Positions 41,747 through 53,421 of a DNA stretch of 64,000 bases are shown piece after piece. The notes under the pieces were generated by a model, which was given only the letters and a program-made list of their open reading frames with translations, ran no database searches and had not been told where the DNA came from. The translations under genes were made by a program, and so were the position numbers. Source of the stretch: Mesorhizobium sp. LHD-90 (GTDB taxonomy: Bacteria > Pseudomonadota > Alphaproteobacteria > Rhizobiales > Rhizobiaceae); contig NZ_JAVFVV010000009.1 in assembly GCF_030929505.1 (NCBI RefSeq), positions 225,751 to 289,750 on the forward strand, in the 5' to 3' direction. How positions within the stretch are numbered: position 1 is the stretch's first letter; every line of letters starts with the position of its first letter.

Positions 41747-42592
41747 AGCCGGCCGCCGGCGCCAACGGGTCGCATGCCGTTCAAGCGGCTGCACCAAAGC
41801 GAGTTCGATGAGCAGCATGATCGCCACGAAGGCCAGCGTGTAGGCCAGGATGGCCGCGACGTCGAAGAGCTGGAAGTAGAGATAGATCTGGAAACCGACG
41901 CCGTTGGAGCGGCCGAGCAGTTCGACGACCAGCACGATCTTCCAGATCAGCGCGATGCCGGAGCGCGAGGCGGCCGCGATATAGGGCTGCAGTTGCGGCA
42001 AAAGGACGTGTCGCACGCGTTCCAGCGGGCCGAAGCGGTAGACTGCCGCCATCTCGGCGTAGCGCGGGTCGAGCGCCCGCGTGCCCTCCCGCAGCGTGAC
42101 GACGACGTTGGGGATCTTGTTGACCGCCACCGCGCCGATCGCCGCCACCTCGTTGAGGCCGAACCAGATGTAAGCGAGCACGATGACCACCAGCGCCGGC
42201 ACGTTGAGGAACAGGACGACCCACGGATTGAAAAAGCGGTCGGCGCGGCGGTCGCTGCCGAGCAGGATGCCGATGACGGTGCCGACCACCATGGCGACGA
42301 TGAAGGCTGCCGCGACGCGCAGCAGCGTCATGCCAAGATGAAAGGGCAGTTCGCCCGTCGCCATGTCGTGCAAGAACACCTGCCAGACCGCGGCGGGCGT
42401 GGGGAAGGCGCGGCTCGGCCAGAGCGCCGCAGCGAACGCCCAGATCAGCCCGAGGCCGAGAAGGGAGGCGGCGACGGTCAGCGTCGGCACCAGCGCGGCG
42501 GAGGGATTTCGCCGGTCCGCGTTGGCGGACGTTACGCCGGAGGCGGCTCCCTTCCGGGTGTCGGGGGCCTGGCCGGTTTCACCGGCGCTCAT
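41744..42592 (-). CDS. ABC transporter permease (SsuC/TauC type)
   Basis: A 282-residue permease with about six spans and the EAA-type loop LDPRYAEMAAVYRFGPLERVRHVLLP. The N-terminal 35 residues are polar and low in conservation. The stop codon is formed by the end of the inverted-repeat element, so the C-terminus may differ slightly from the ancestral one. The start overlaps the binding-protein stop. It is the channel of a nitrate/sulfonate/taurine-like importer within the quinoprotein region. Confidence 0.88.
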   Translation of the reverse strand: MSAGETGQAPDTRKGAASGVTSANADRRNPSAALVPTLTVAASLLGLGLIWAFAAALWPSRAFPTPAAVWQVFLHDMATGELPFHLGMTLLRVAAAFIVAMVVGTVIGILLGSDRRADRFFNPWVVLFLNVPALVVIVLAYIWFGLNEVAAIGAVAVNKIPNVVVTLREGTRALDPRYAEMAAVYRFGPLERVRHVLLPQLQPYIAAASRSGIALIWKIVLVVELLGRSNGVGFQIYLYFQLFDVAAILAYTLAFVAIMLLIELALVQPLERHATRWRRRPA

Positions 42593-43605
42593 TGCGTCAG
42601 GCCCGTCCAGTAGGTGCCGGGCGCCATCTCATTCGCGCCGCCGACCAGTCTTTCGCCGCCGATCTCCGCCAGCACCGCGTAGAGTTTTTCGGCGTCCGCG
42701 GCCTCCTCTGTTGCGGATCGGGCCGGGATGCCCTCGCGATAACGGTCGCGCAGCGTCTCCAGTTCCTTCCCCTCGGCGCGCACGAGCGGCGCCAGCCGCA
42801 GCCATTCCGCGTCGGAATTTTTCATCAGCGTCTTGGCGGCCGCCGATGCTTTCAGGAACCCGCGCACCGCCGCTTCATTGGCGGACGCCCATTCTTCGTG
42901 GAACACGTAGCCGAGCGCCGACACCGGTCCCGACGCTCCGAGCGCCAGCGCCGCGTCGTTGGCACCGGCGAGCCGGTGGAACCCTTTCGCCTCCAGTCGC
43001 GCGCAGAAATGCCAGAAGTTGAGCACGGCATCGAACTCGCCGGACATCGCCTTCTCCGACATCAGTGGCGGCGCGCCATAGGCGACATCGGCGGCAGATG
43101 CGAGGTCGAGACCGTGGTCGCGCTTCGCCAGCGCCTGGAGCAGCAGCCAGCTCTTGTCGAGCGGCCCGCCGGCGACGCCGAGCCTTTTGCCCGCAAGACC
43201 GGCAAGGGTTTTGATCGGCGAGTCCTGCTTTACCATGATCGCGCCGACGGCGGTGGAATAGGGGGCGAGCGTCAGGTCCGAGCCTTCCGAGCGCAGCCGC
43301 GACACCCACAGCCAGTCAGACACGATGACGTCGATCTCGCCCGCCAGCAAGGCGACGTTGGTGGCGTCCTCGCCGGCAAACGATGTCACTGCAAGCTCGA
43401 CGCCGCTGGCGGCGTCGAGGCCATGGTGCTTGATCGTGTCCAGTTCCCAACTGACCGTGCCGAACTTCAGCACGCCGACGCGGATTTCGGGCACGGAGGC
43501 GAAGGCCTTTCGCGCCGGAGGGCAGGCGAGCGCGACCGTGCCGAGCGCGGCAAGATGGAGCAGATGGCGCCGCGACGGCATCGTGGCGCCGGGCAGCGGA
43601 GGCAT
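42589..43605 (-). CDS. ABC transporter solute-binding protein (NitT/TauT type)
   Basis: A 338-residue periplasmic binding protein. A signal with basic residues (SRRHLLHLAALGTVALACP) is followed by the family pattern IRVGVLKFGTVSWELDTIKHH and SDWLWVSRLRSEG. The start at 43605 overlaps the stop of the small 69-residue gene. Known relatives bind nitrate, sulfonates, taurine or thiamine precursors; the ligand here is unknown. Position next to a SoxYZ-like carrier suggests a small sulfur compound, which is inference only. Confidence 0.85.
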   Translation of the reverse strand: MPPLPGATMPSRRHLLHLAALGTVALACPPARKAFASVPEIRVGVLKFGTVSWELDTIKHHGLDAASGVELAVTSFAGEDATNVALLAGEIDVIVSDWLWVSRLRSEGSDLTLAPYSTAVGAIMVKQDSPIKTLAGLAGKRLGVAGGPLDKSWLLLQALAKRDHGLDLASAADVAYGAPPLMSEKAMSGEFDAVLNFWHFCARLEAKGFHRLAGANDAALALGASGPVSALGYVFHEEWASANEAAVRGFLKASAAAKTLMKNSDAEWLRLAPLVRAEGKELETLRDRYREGIPARSATEEAADAEKLYAVLAEIGGERLVGGANEMAPGTYWTGLTQ

Positions 43606-43814
43606 CAGATATCCTTGCCCTGGTCGGGGAAGACGCATTTCCAGCGTACGACCTTGAGCTTTGGGTGCTGTTCGGACCATTTCGCGATCTCTGGCGGCGC
43701 CAGGAAGGTGCACTGCGTCAGGCCGCCGCGCCGCTCGAAATAGAGGTGTTCGTCGTGGCAGACATTCGGCTGGGCGATCAGACAGACCGTCAGCACGAGA
43801 TCGACAAGATCCAT
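43605..43814 (-). CDS. Small exported Cys-containing protein
   Basis: A 69-residue protein with a hydrophobic start (VDLVLTVCLIAQPNVC) and Cys in LTQCTF and WKCVFPDQG. It is translationally coupled to the binding-protein gene through an ATGA overlap. I recognise no named family, though similar short proteins occur beside quinoprotein clusters. The Cys could pair in the periplasm. It is probably the first gene of the importer operon. Confidence 0.65.
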   Translation of the reverse strand: MDLVDLVLTVCLIAQPNVCHDEHLYFERRGGLTQCTFLAPPEIAKWSEQHPKLKVVRWKCVFPDQGKDI

Positions 43815-44099
43815 TGCAGCACCTCCCGCCGCGCAATCGCACGCCCCGCCGCGGCCGCAGCCCGCAATGCGGAGTCACACGACCAGCCGTGCTTCCCACA
43901 GGTGCCCGAGGGGAAAGCCCGCGAAAGGCTACGCGTTCGGCCGCGAAGCGTCAACACGATGGCAAGCGTCGCGAGGCGCGCTCGTCGTGTGCCGGCGCGA
44001 GCGGGCATACTGGACCTTTGTACGGTTGACTTATGGCAGGCCGCATCTAGCTTCGACGCGGGTCACTCAGGGCACTTTGAGGATCAACGAGGAAATGCC

Positions 44100-44477
44100 A
44101 TGCGCTTCACCGCAGTTTTGATCGCCGGTTCGCTGCTGGCACTGGCGACCGGCCAGGCATCGGCGCAGGACGCCGCCGCCGGTGAAAAGGTTTTCGCCAA
44201 ATGCAAGGCCTGCCACGTCGCCGATGCCGACCAGAACAAGGTCGGTCCTGGCCTGAAGGGCCTGATCGGCCGCAAGGCCGGCACTCATGCCGGCTTCAAG
44301 TTCTCGCCGGCCATGATCGCGGCGGGCGAGGGCGGCCTGGTCTGGGACGACGCCAAGCTGACCGAATATCTGAAGAACCCGAAAGCCATGGTGAAGGGCA
44401 CCAAGATGGCCTTTCCTGGCCTCAAGGACGACGCCGACATCGCCAACGTCATCGCCTATCTGAAGCAGTATCCTTGA
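44100..44477 (+). CDS. Class I cytochrome c (c2/c550-like)
   Basis: A 125-residue soluble cytochrome c. The signal ends near residue 22 (ATGQASA), the haem motif is C35-KA-C38-H39, and MVKGTKMAFPGLKDD holds the Met ligand. It has the compact c2-like fold (VGPGLKGLIGRKAG, IANVIAYLKQ). GAGGAAATGCC precedes ATG 44100. It could accept electrons from XoxG and pass them to the oxidase. It stands alone, convergent with the Calvin operon. Confidence 0.9.
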   Translation: MRFTAVLIAGSLLALATGQASAQDAAAGEKVFAKCKACHVADADQNKVGPGLKGLIGRKAGTHAGFKFSPAMIAAGEGGLVWDDAKLTEYLKNPKAMVKGTKMAFPGLKDDADIANVIAYLKQYP

Positions 44478-44484
44478 GGCGGCC

Positions 44485-45186
44485 TCACGCCGCCACCGCC
44501 GGCCGCTCCAGCGCCGCCGGCAGGTCGAGCAGGGAGTCGCAGACAAGATCTGCGCCAAGCTCCTCAACCGGCGTCTCCGTGTAGCCGCCGCGGATAAGCG
44601 CCACCGGCATGCCGGCGGCGCGGGCGGCCTTCACGTCCGAGATGCTGTCCCCGACCATCAGCGCGTCGGCAGGCGCGACGCCGAGCTTTTCCAGCGCCGC
44701 GAGCAATGCGTCCGGCGCCGGCTTCTTGTGCGTGACTGCGTCGCCGCCGACCAGCGCACCAAGCCGCTCGAACAGGCCGAAATGCAGCAGGATGGTGCGT
44801 GCAGCCACCTGCGGCTTGTTGGTGGCCACCGCCATCGGGATGCCTGCGCCTGAAAAATGCACGATTGCCTCGCGCGCACCGGGCAGCAGCCGCGTGAGGC
44901 GGGTGAGATGACGCAGGTAGATCGGCGCCATGTCGCGCTCCGCCCGGTCGAGCGCCTCGCCAGCGAGCGGCGCGCGCGAGGCGGCGAAGGCCCGCTCCAC
45001 CAGCTTGCGTACACCGCCGCCGATCATCCCCGTTACCTGTGCAACGGACAGCGGTGGCAGGCGGGAGGCGGCGAGCAGTTCGTTGACGGCGGCCGCTATA
45101 TCCGGCGCGGAGTCGACCAGCGTACCGTCGAGATCGAACAGGATGGCTTTGGGCATCCGTGGCGGCTTCGGCGTGCTGGCGTCCAT
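44485..45186 (-). CDS. cbbZ: Phosphoglycolate phosphatase
   Basis: A 233-residue HAD-family phosphatase. The motif DLDGTLVDSAPD starts the fold, ATNKPQ and the GDSISDVKAARAAG motif complete it. It removes phosphate from 2-phosphoglycolate made by the RuBisCO oxygenase reaction. ATG 45186 follows GGGAGGG; the Met at 45216 is an alternative. It is the last gene of the Calvin operon, 36 bp after rpe. Confidence 0.92.
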   Translation of the reverse strand: MDASTPKPPRMPKAILFDLDGTLVDSAPDIAAAVNELLAASRLPPLSVAQVTGMIGGGVRKLVERAFAASRAPLAGEALDRAERDMAPIYLRHLTRLTRLLPGAREAIVHFSGAGIPMAVATNKPQVAARTILLHFGLFERLGALVGGDAVTHKKPAPDALLAALEKLGVAPADALMVGDSISDVKAARAAGMPVALIRGGYTETPVEELGADLVCDSLLDLPAALERPAVAA

Positions 45187-45222
45187 GAATTCCCTCCCAA
45201 TAGCTGTCCGTGCCAATTATAT

Positions 45223-45903
45223 TCACGCCGCCTTGCTCAAAACCCCGTCAGCGGCGCTGCGGATGGCCTCGATGTTGGCGCGGTAGGCGGCCTCAGAGCC
45301 GCCCTTGAACACCGCCGAGCCGGCGACCAGCACGTCTGCGCCGGCTTTCGCCACCAGCGGCGCGGTGTCGGGCGCGATGCCGCCGTCGACCTCGATGTGG
45401 ATAGGCCGCCGTCCCACCAGCGCCTTCACTTTTGCGATCTTGTCCAGCATTTCCGGAATGAACGCCTGGCCTCCAAAACCGGGATTGACGGTCATCACCA
45501 GGATCAGGTCGAGCTGGTCGAGCACGTTCTCGATCGCCGCCACCGGCGTCGCCGGGTTGAGCGACACGCCCGCCTTCTTGCCGAGGCTTTTCACCGTCTG
45601 CAGCGAGCGGTGGAGGTGCGGGCCGGCCTCGGCATGCACGGTGATGATGTCGGCTCCGGCGTCGGCGAAGGCGGCGATGTACGGGTCGGCCGGCGAGATC
45701 ATCAGATGGCAGTCGAACACCTTGTCGGTGCGGTTGCGGATCGCCTTCACTATCGGTGGACCGAAAGTAATGTTGGGCACGAAATGGCCGTCCATGACGT
45801 CGAGATGCACCCAGTCGGCGCCGGCCGCCACCACCGTTTCCACCTCGTCGCCGAGGCGGGAGAAGTCCGCCGACAGGATGGATGGGGCGATGATCGTCTT
45901 CAT
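45223..45903 (-). CDS. rpe: Ribulose-phosphate 3-epimerase
   Basis: A 226-residue TIM-barrel enzyme that interconverts ribulose-5- and xylulose-5-phosphate. [34 protein letters not shown] and [13 protein letters not shown] carry the metal ligands and catalytic Asp pair. The start overlaps the cbbX stop by ATGA, placing it in the cbb operon (cbbE role). Confidence 0.95.
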   Translation of the reverse strand: MKTIIAPSILSADFSRLGDEVETVVAAGADWVHLDVMDGHFVPNITFGPPIVKAIRNRTDKVFDCHLMISPADPYIAAFADAGADIITVHAEAGPHLHRSLQTVKSLGKKAGVSLNPATPVAAIENVLDQLDLILVMTVNPGFGGQAFIPEMLDKIAKVKALVGRRPIHIEVDGGIAPDTAPLVAKAGADVLVAGSAVFKGGSEAAYRANIEAIRSAADGVLSKAA

Positions 45904-46847
45904 TGGTCACCTTTCCCAAGGCCGGATGCCTTGTTGCCGGGCATGGAAAACACCCTGCTTGCTTTTATGTCTTCCGCCGAGATTGTCGACAGCGCCTCGG
46001 CATCGAGCGGCCCCGTCGCGGTCTCGAACAGGCGGTTCGCCTGCCTCAACCGCGCCCTGTCGAGCGCGTTGCGGATCGAGCGGGCATTGGCGAAATGCGG
46101 TTGCCCGCGGCGTTTTGCGATATAGGCGGTCATGGCCTCGGCGGCTGGATTGTCGAGATGGTAGTTCTGCTGGCCGAGCATTGTCTCGGCGATGCGGAAC
46201 AGCTCGTCGTCGGTATAGTCCGGAAAGTCGATGTGATGCGCAATGCGCGAGCGGAAGCCTGGATTGCTCTCGAAGAAGCGGTCCATGCGCTGCGCGTAGC
46301 CGGCGAGGATAACCACCAGGTCGTCGCGCTGGTTCTCCATCACCTGCAATAGAATCTCGATCGCCTCTTGGCCATAGTCGCGCTCGTTTTCCGGCCGGTA
46401 GAGGTAATAGGCCTCGTCGATGAATAGCACGCCGCCCATCGCCTTCTTCAGGATCTCCTTGGTCTTCGGCGCGGTGTGGCCGATATACTGGCCAACGAGA
46501 TCGTCGCGCGTCACCGAGACGAGGTGGCCCTTTCGGATATAACCCAGCCGGTGCAGCAGGTCGGCCATGCGCATGGCCACGGTGGTCTTGCCGGTGCCGG
46601 GATTGCCGGTGAAGGACATGTGCAGCGTCGGCGTCTCGTGGGCGAGCCCCATGCGTTTTCGCGCCCGCTCGACCAGCAGCAGGGCGGCGGTTTCGCGAAT
46701 GCGCTTTTTTACCGGCGCGAGCCCGATCAGGTCGCGGTCGAGCTCGGCCAGCACGTCCTTGACGCCAGAGGATTCAAATTCCTCGCGCAAGTCGACGGCG
46801 GCGGGGATTTCGGCAGTTGGAGGCGCTGCTTCGGCAAGGGCGGACAT
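45900..46847 (-). CDS. cbbX: RuBisCO activase CbbX (AAA+)
   Basis: A 315-residue AAA+ protein of the red-type RuBisCO activase family, which remodels inhibited RuBisCO by pulling on the CbbL C-terminus. Walker A is GNPGTGKTT, Walker B is LFIDEAYYL, and [13 protein letters not shown] is the pore-loop region. AAGGAG precedes ATG 46847; the frame upstream runs through a palindromic repeat and is not coding. It lies between cbbS and rpe, as expected for form IC operons. Confidence 0.95.
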   Translation of the reverse strand: MSALAEAAPPTAEIPAAVDLREEFESSGVKDVLAELDRDLIGLAPVKKRIRETAALLLVERARKRMGLAHETPTLHMSFTGNPGTGKTTVAMRMADLLHRLGYIRKGHLVSVTRDDLVGQYIGHTAPKTKEILKKAMGGVLFIDEAYYLYRPENERDYGQEAIEILLQVMENQRDDLVVILAGYAQRMDRFFESNPGFRSRIAHHIDFPDYTDDELFRIAETMLGQQNYHLDNPAAEAMTAYIAKRRGQPHFANARSIRNALDRARLRQANRLFETATGPLDAEALSTISAEDIKASRVFSMPGNKASGLGKGDQ

Positions 46848-46855
46848 GGCAACTC

Positions 46856-46998
46856 CTTCACCCTCCCCCTTGTGGGGAGGGTTGGCGAAGAGATTGAGCG
46901 AAGCGAAAACTCTGAGACGGGGTGGGGGTGTCGATAGAACGCGGTACCCCCACCCCAACCGCTGCGCGGTCGACCCTCCCCACAAGGGGGAGGGTGGG
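46856..46998. repeat. Palindromic repeat between cbbS and cbbX
   Basis: CACCCTCCCCCTTGTGGGGA and its complement form the ends, with GGTGGGGGT/ACCCCCACC inside. It closely resembles the element at 47449-47588, including the inner GAGCGAAGCGAAA / GAGCGCAGCGAAA text, so the two are the same family. They may set RNA levels between cbbL, cbbS and cbbX. Confidence 0.75.
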
Positions 46999-47000
46999 CG

Positions 47001-47423
47001 CTAGCTCGCATACCTATTCCCCGCCGGCCGATCTGCCGCGTAGGGCGTCGTCGTATAATGCACCAGCCGGCCGGCGCCTTCCTGCCGCGACAGGCGGAAG
47101 CCGGGTTCTTCGGCCGGGCGATTGACGATGAGCGACAGCTTAACCGACTCCCAGCCATGAGTGGCGTCGAAGGCGACGACGCGGATGTAGCGGTCGCCAT
47201 AGACTTTCCGGCATTCCCGCAGCTCCAGCAGGAGTGCGGCGGCATCCGGATTGTCGAACATCGGGTGGCCCCACATGTCCCAGTAGGTGTTGCGCGGGTG
47301 CGGGTCGTCGGTGAATTCGAGGCTGACCGCCCAGCCATTGTCGATGCAGTATTGGACCTGCGAGCGGATCTGGTCGTCGGTCAGGTCGGGCAGGAACGAA
47401 AATGCTCCCTGGGTGATGCGCAT
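47001..47423 (-). CDS. cbbS: RuBisCO small subunit, form IC
   Basis: A 140-residue small subunit. FSFLPDLTDDQIRSQVQYCI and YWDMWGHPMFD are conserved. The C-terminal extension of about 30 residues past the RLVHYTTTPY region is typical of red-type (form IC/ID) small subunits, whose hairpin caps the central pore. It is separated from cbbL by a palindromic repeat rather than by a short gap. Confidence 0.95.
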   Translation of the reverse strand: MRITQGAFSFLPDLTDDQIRSQVQYCIDNGWAVSLEFTDDPHPRNTYWDMWGHPMFDNPDAAALLLELRECRKVYGDRYIRVVAFDATHGWESVKLSLIVNRPAEEPGFRLSRQEGAGRLVHYTTTPYAADRPAGNRYAS

Positions 47424-47448
47424 GGTGGTTGCTCCTGGTTGCGCCGCT

Positions 47449-47588
47449 CACCCTCCCCCTTGTGGGGAGGGTCGGCGAATGAACTGAGCGCAGCGAAATT
47501 CAGGAGACGGGGTGGGGGTAATCATCTCAGGCATTTTACCCCCACCCCGACCGCTGCGCGGTCGACCCTCCCCACAAGGGGGAGGGTA
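47449..47588. repeat. Palindromic repeat between cbbL and cbbS
   Basis: The same family as the element at 46856: CACCCTCCCCCTTGTGGGGA arms with GAGCGCAGCGAAA and GGTGGGGGT inside. Placed directly after cbbL, it could stabilise the cbbL message. Confidence 0.75.
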
Positions 47589-47598
47589 AGCGTCGGCG

Positions 47599-50172
<2,574 letters not shown>

Positions 50173-50177
50173 TCAGG

Positions 50178-50309
50178 TCAGCCCCTTCCGTTCGAATTTG
50201 TGTTCTGCGTTGCCTGGTCGCCCGGCTTGCCGACCTCCTTGCGCTCGCCGTCCGGCTTGGCGGGCTGCTTCGGGGAAGGGCGTCCAATTCCAGTTTCGCC
50301 ACCGTACAT
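50178..50309 (-). CDS. Small hypothetical ORF between tkt and fba
   Basis: A 43-residue frame (MYGGETGIGRPSPKQPAKPD start, GDQATQNTNSNGRG end) with a strong GAGGAG site 7 bp before its ATG. It is rich in Lys, Pro, Gly, Asn and Gln and looks disordered. It ends 6 bp before fba and starts 11 bp after tkt, so it is placed like a real operon gene. I know no family; it may be a small protein or simply a translated leader for fba. Confidence 0.5.
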   Translation of the reverse strand: MYGGETGIGRPSPKQPAKPDGERKEVGKPGDQATQNTNSNGRG

Positions 50310-50320
50310 GGCAGGTCTCC

Positions 50321-52324
50321 TCAGATGAGCTTCAGGGCGGTTTCGGCGACCGCCTCGGGCGTGATGCCGAAATGTTTGTAGAGGTCGGGGGCCGGCGCGC
50401 TGGCGCCGAAACCGGTCATGCCGACGAAGGCGCCACTCTCGCCGATCCAGCGGTCCCAGCCCATGCGCGCGGCGGCTTCCACCGCGACGCGCGGAGCGTC
50501 GCCCAGCACGGCGCTGCGATAGTCGTCGTCCTGCTCCTCGAATAGTTCCCAGCACGGCATCGACACGACCGCCGCCGCGAGGCCGTGATCGGCCTGGAGG
50601 ATCTCGGCAGCCGCGACCGCGATCTCGACCTCGGAGCCGGTGGCGATCAGCGTCAGGTCGCGCCGGCCGTCGGGCTCGCGCAAAAGGTAGGCGCCGCGCG
50701 CCGAACGGTTCTCCGCCGTATGCGCCAATCGCAGCATCGGCAGGTTCTGGCGCGACAGCACCAGCACGCTCGGCCGGTTTTCCGATTGCAGCGCCAGTTC
50801 CCAGCATTCGGCGGTCTCGACGATGTCGCAGGGGCGGAAGACGTCGATGTTTGGCGTCGCCCGCAGCATTGCCAGGTGCTCGACCGGCTGGTGCGTCGGG
50901 CCGTCCTCGCCGAGGCCGATGGAGTCGTGGGTCACCACATAGATGACGCGCTGGCCCATCAGCGCCGACAGGCGCATCGCGCCGCGCGCATAGTCGGTGA
51001 AGCACAGGAACGTGCCGCCATAGGGAATGAAGCCGCCATGCAGCGCGATGCCGTTCATCGCCGCCGCCATGCCGTGCTCGCGGATGCCGTAATGGATGTA
51101 GCGGCCGGCGTAGTCGTTTGGCGCTATGCGGCCCAGACCCTTGGTCAGCGTCAGGTTGGAATGGGTGAGGTCGGCCGAGCCGCCGACGGTCAGCTCGGTC
51201 GCGGCATTGATGACGCCCAGCGCCATTTCCGACGCCTTTCGCGTCGCGACCTTTGTTGTCTTCTCGACATGTTCCTTGCGGAAGGCAGTCAACGCTTCGA
51301 CCAGACTGTCGGGTAGTTTTGCGGCGATGGCCTCCTCGAAGGCTTTTGCCTGCGGCGAGGCCGCCAGCCGATGCTCCCAGGCGCGCCGCGCGGCCCGGCC
51401 GCGCGTGGCGACCTCGCGCCAGGCGGCGAGGATTTCTTCGGGCACCTCGAACGGCGCATGCGCCCAGCCGATATTTTCGCGGGTGGCGGCGATCTCGGCG
51501 TCGCCGAGCGGCGCGCCATGGGTCTTTTCGGTGCCCTGCAAGGTGGGCGCGCCCTTGCCGATGACTGTCTTGCAGGCGATCAGCGAGGGCTTTTCCGAGC
51601 GCCGCGCCTTTTCGATCGCCTCGGCCACCGCTTCCGCGTCGTGGCCGTCGACCGCAAAAACCGCCCAGCCGGCCGCCCGGAAGCGGGCCGGCTGGTCCAT
51701 CGACGTGGAGAGGGAGGTCGGACCGTCGATGGAAATCGAATTGTCGTCCCAGAACACGATCAGCCGGGAAAGACCAAGATGGCCGGCGAGGTCGATCGCC
51801 TCGTGCGAGATGCCTTCCTGCAGGCAGCCGTCGCCGGCGATCACATAGGTGAAATGGTCGACGAGGTCGGTGCCGTGGCGGGCGGCCAGCATACGCTCCG
51901 CCAACGCCATGCCGACGGCGGTGGAGATGCCTTGGCCGAGCGGCCCGGTGGTCGTTTCGATGCCCAGCGCATGGCCGAATTCCGGATGGCCGGCGGTGCG
52001 GCTGCCGAACTGGCGAAAGCTTTTGATCTGCTCAATCGGCATGTCCTCGTAGCCGATGAGGTAGTGCAGCGCGTATTGCAGCATCGAGCCGTGGCCGGCA
52101 GACAGCACGAAGCGGTCGCGGTCGGGCCAGTCTGGCCGCGACGGGTCGATGGTGATGAAGCGGTTGAACAGCACGGTCGCGACATCGGCCATGCCCATCG
52201 GCATGCCGGGGTGTCCGGAATTCGCCTTCTGCACAGCATCCATGGCGAGCGCCCGGATGGCGTTGGCCATGTCGCGTTCGGAGACAGCGGGCGCGGCGGC
52301 TTGCTTGATCGCGGCCTGGCTCAT
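50321..52324 (-). CDS. tkt: Transketolase
   Basis: A 667-residue transketolase (cbbT role) that moves two-carbon units in the Calvin cycle. The thiamine-diphosphate motif is in [20 protein letters not shown], and [24 protein letters not shown] and [13 protein letters not shown] are hallmarks of the active site. Full length. It follows cbbP after a palindromic repeat. Confidence 0.96.
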   Translation of the reverse strand: MSQAAIKQAAAPAVSERDMANAIRALAMDAVQKANSGHPGMPMGMADVATVLFNRFITIDPSRPDWPDRDRFVLSAGHGSMLQYALHYLIGYEDMPIEQIKSFRQFGSRTAGHPEFGHALGIETTTGPLGQGISTAVGMALAERMLAARHGTDLVDHFTYVIAGDGCLQEGISHEAIDLAGHLGLSRLIVFWDDNSISIDGPTSLSTSMDQPARFRAAGWAVFAVDGHDAEAVAEAIEKARRSEKPSLIACKTVIGKGAPTLQGTEKTHGAPLGDAEIAATRENIGWAHAPFEVPEEILAAWREVATRGRAARRAWEHRLAASPQAKAFEEAIAAKLPDSLVEALTAFRKEHVEKTTKVATRKASEMALGVINAATELTVGGSADLTHSNLTLTKGLGRIAPNDYAGRYIHYGIREHGMAAAMNGIALHGGFIPYGGTFLCFTDYARGAMRLSALMGQRVIYVVTHDSIGLGEDGPTHQPVEHLAMLRATPNIDVFRPCDIVETAECWELALQSENRPSVLVLSRQNLPMLRLAHTAENRSARGAYLLREPDGRRDLTLIATGSEVEIAVAAAEILQADHGLAAAVVSMPCWELFEEQDDDYRSAVLGDAPRVAVEAAARMGWDRWIGESGAFVGMTGFGASAPAPDLYKHFGITPEAVAETALKLI

Positions 52325-52358
52325 GAGTTCCTCCCAAAGTGGCGGTCGTGAGTGAAGG

Positions 52359-52500
52359 CACCCCCACCCCTAACCCCTCCCCACAAGGGGGAGGGGGACT
52401 TTGCGGCAGCGCTCACTGGCACCAGCCTCCAAAGGTTGTGGCTCGGAATGCGGCGACCTGGTCCCCCTCCCCCTTGTGGGGAGGGGTTAGGGGTGGGGGT
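52359..52500. repeat. Palindromic repeat between cbbP and tkt
   Basis: CACCCCCACCCCTAACCCCTCC at the left and its complement at the right form a long stem, with CCCCACAAGGGGGAGGGGGA and its complement next to them. Similar in core to the repeats at 9709, 46856 and 47449. Confidence 0.75.
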
Positions 52501-52537
52501 CAAAACCTTCAGCAAAAACAACAACATCATCATCCCC

Positions 52538-53410
52538 TCACGACACCCGACGCTTGCGCTCGATGAGCTGCAGGATCAGCGGCGTCAGGATGAGCTGCAT
52601 GGCCAGATCCAGCTTGTTGCCGGGCACGACGATGGAATTCGGCCGGGACATGAACGAGTCGTGGATCATCGACAGCAGGTAGGGAAAATCGATGCCGCGC
52701 GGATTGGCGAAGCGGATGACCAGCATCGACTCGTCCGGCGTCGGGATCCAGCGCGCGATGAACGGGTTCGACGTGTCGACGATCGGCACGCGCTGAAAGT
52801 TGATGTTGGTCAGCGCGAATTGCGGAACGATGTAGCGGACATAGTCCGGCATGCGCCTGAGGATCACGTCGACCACCGCTTCCGTGGAGTAACCGCGCGT
52901 CGCCCGGTCGCGATGGATTTTCTGGATCCATTCGAGATTGATGACCGGGACGACGCCAATCTTCAGGTCGGCGTGCTTGGCCAGGTCGATCTCGCCGGTC
53001 ACGGCGCAGCCGTGCAGGCCTTCGTAGAACAGCAGGTCGCTCGGCTCGAACTCGCGCCAGTCGGTGAAGGTGCCGGGCGGCGAGCCGAAAATTTTCGCCT
53101 CGTCCTCGTCGTGCACGTAACTCCGCGTCTTGCCCGACCCGCGCCGGCCATATTCCTCGAACACGCTTTCCAGGACGGCGAGTTCGTTGGCCTCGGCGTT
53201 GAAATGGGTGAAGTTGGGATTGCCCTTCGCCTCTTCCTCCGCGACCTTCTCCTTCATGCCGGTGCGGTCGTAGCGGTGGAAGGCGTCGCCCTCGATGAAC
53301 GCCGCCTCGATCTTCTCGCGGCGGAATATCTGCTCGAAGATACGCTTCACTGACGTGGTGCCTGCGCCGGACGAGCCGGTGATCGAGATGATGGGGTGTT
53401 TTGCCGACAT
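52538..53410 (-). CDS. cbbP: Phosphoribulokinase
   Basis: A 290-residue class I phosphoribulokinase, making the RuBisCO substrate ribulose-1,5-bisphosphate. The P-loop is ITGSSGAGTTSVK, and EGDAFHRYDR and LFYEGLHGCAV contain catalytic and binding residues. Length and motifs are typical for proteobacteria. It is 11 bp after cbbF. Confidence 0.96.
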   Translation of the reverse strand: MSAKHPIISITGSSGAGTTSVKRIFEQIFRREKIEAAFIEGDAFHRYDRTGMKEKVAEEEAKGNPNFTHFNAEANELAVLESVFEEYGRRGSGKTRSYVHDEDEAKIFGSPPGTFTDWREFEPSDLLFYEGLHGCAVTGEIDLAKHADLKIGVVPVINLEWIQKIHRDRATRGYSTEAVVDVILRRMPDYVRYIVPQFALTNINFQRVPIVDTSNPFIARWIPTPDESMLVIRFANPRGIDFPYLLSMIHDSFMSRPNSIVVPGNKLDLAMQLILTPLILQLIERKRRVS

Positions 53411-53421
53411 GGGACCGGTCC

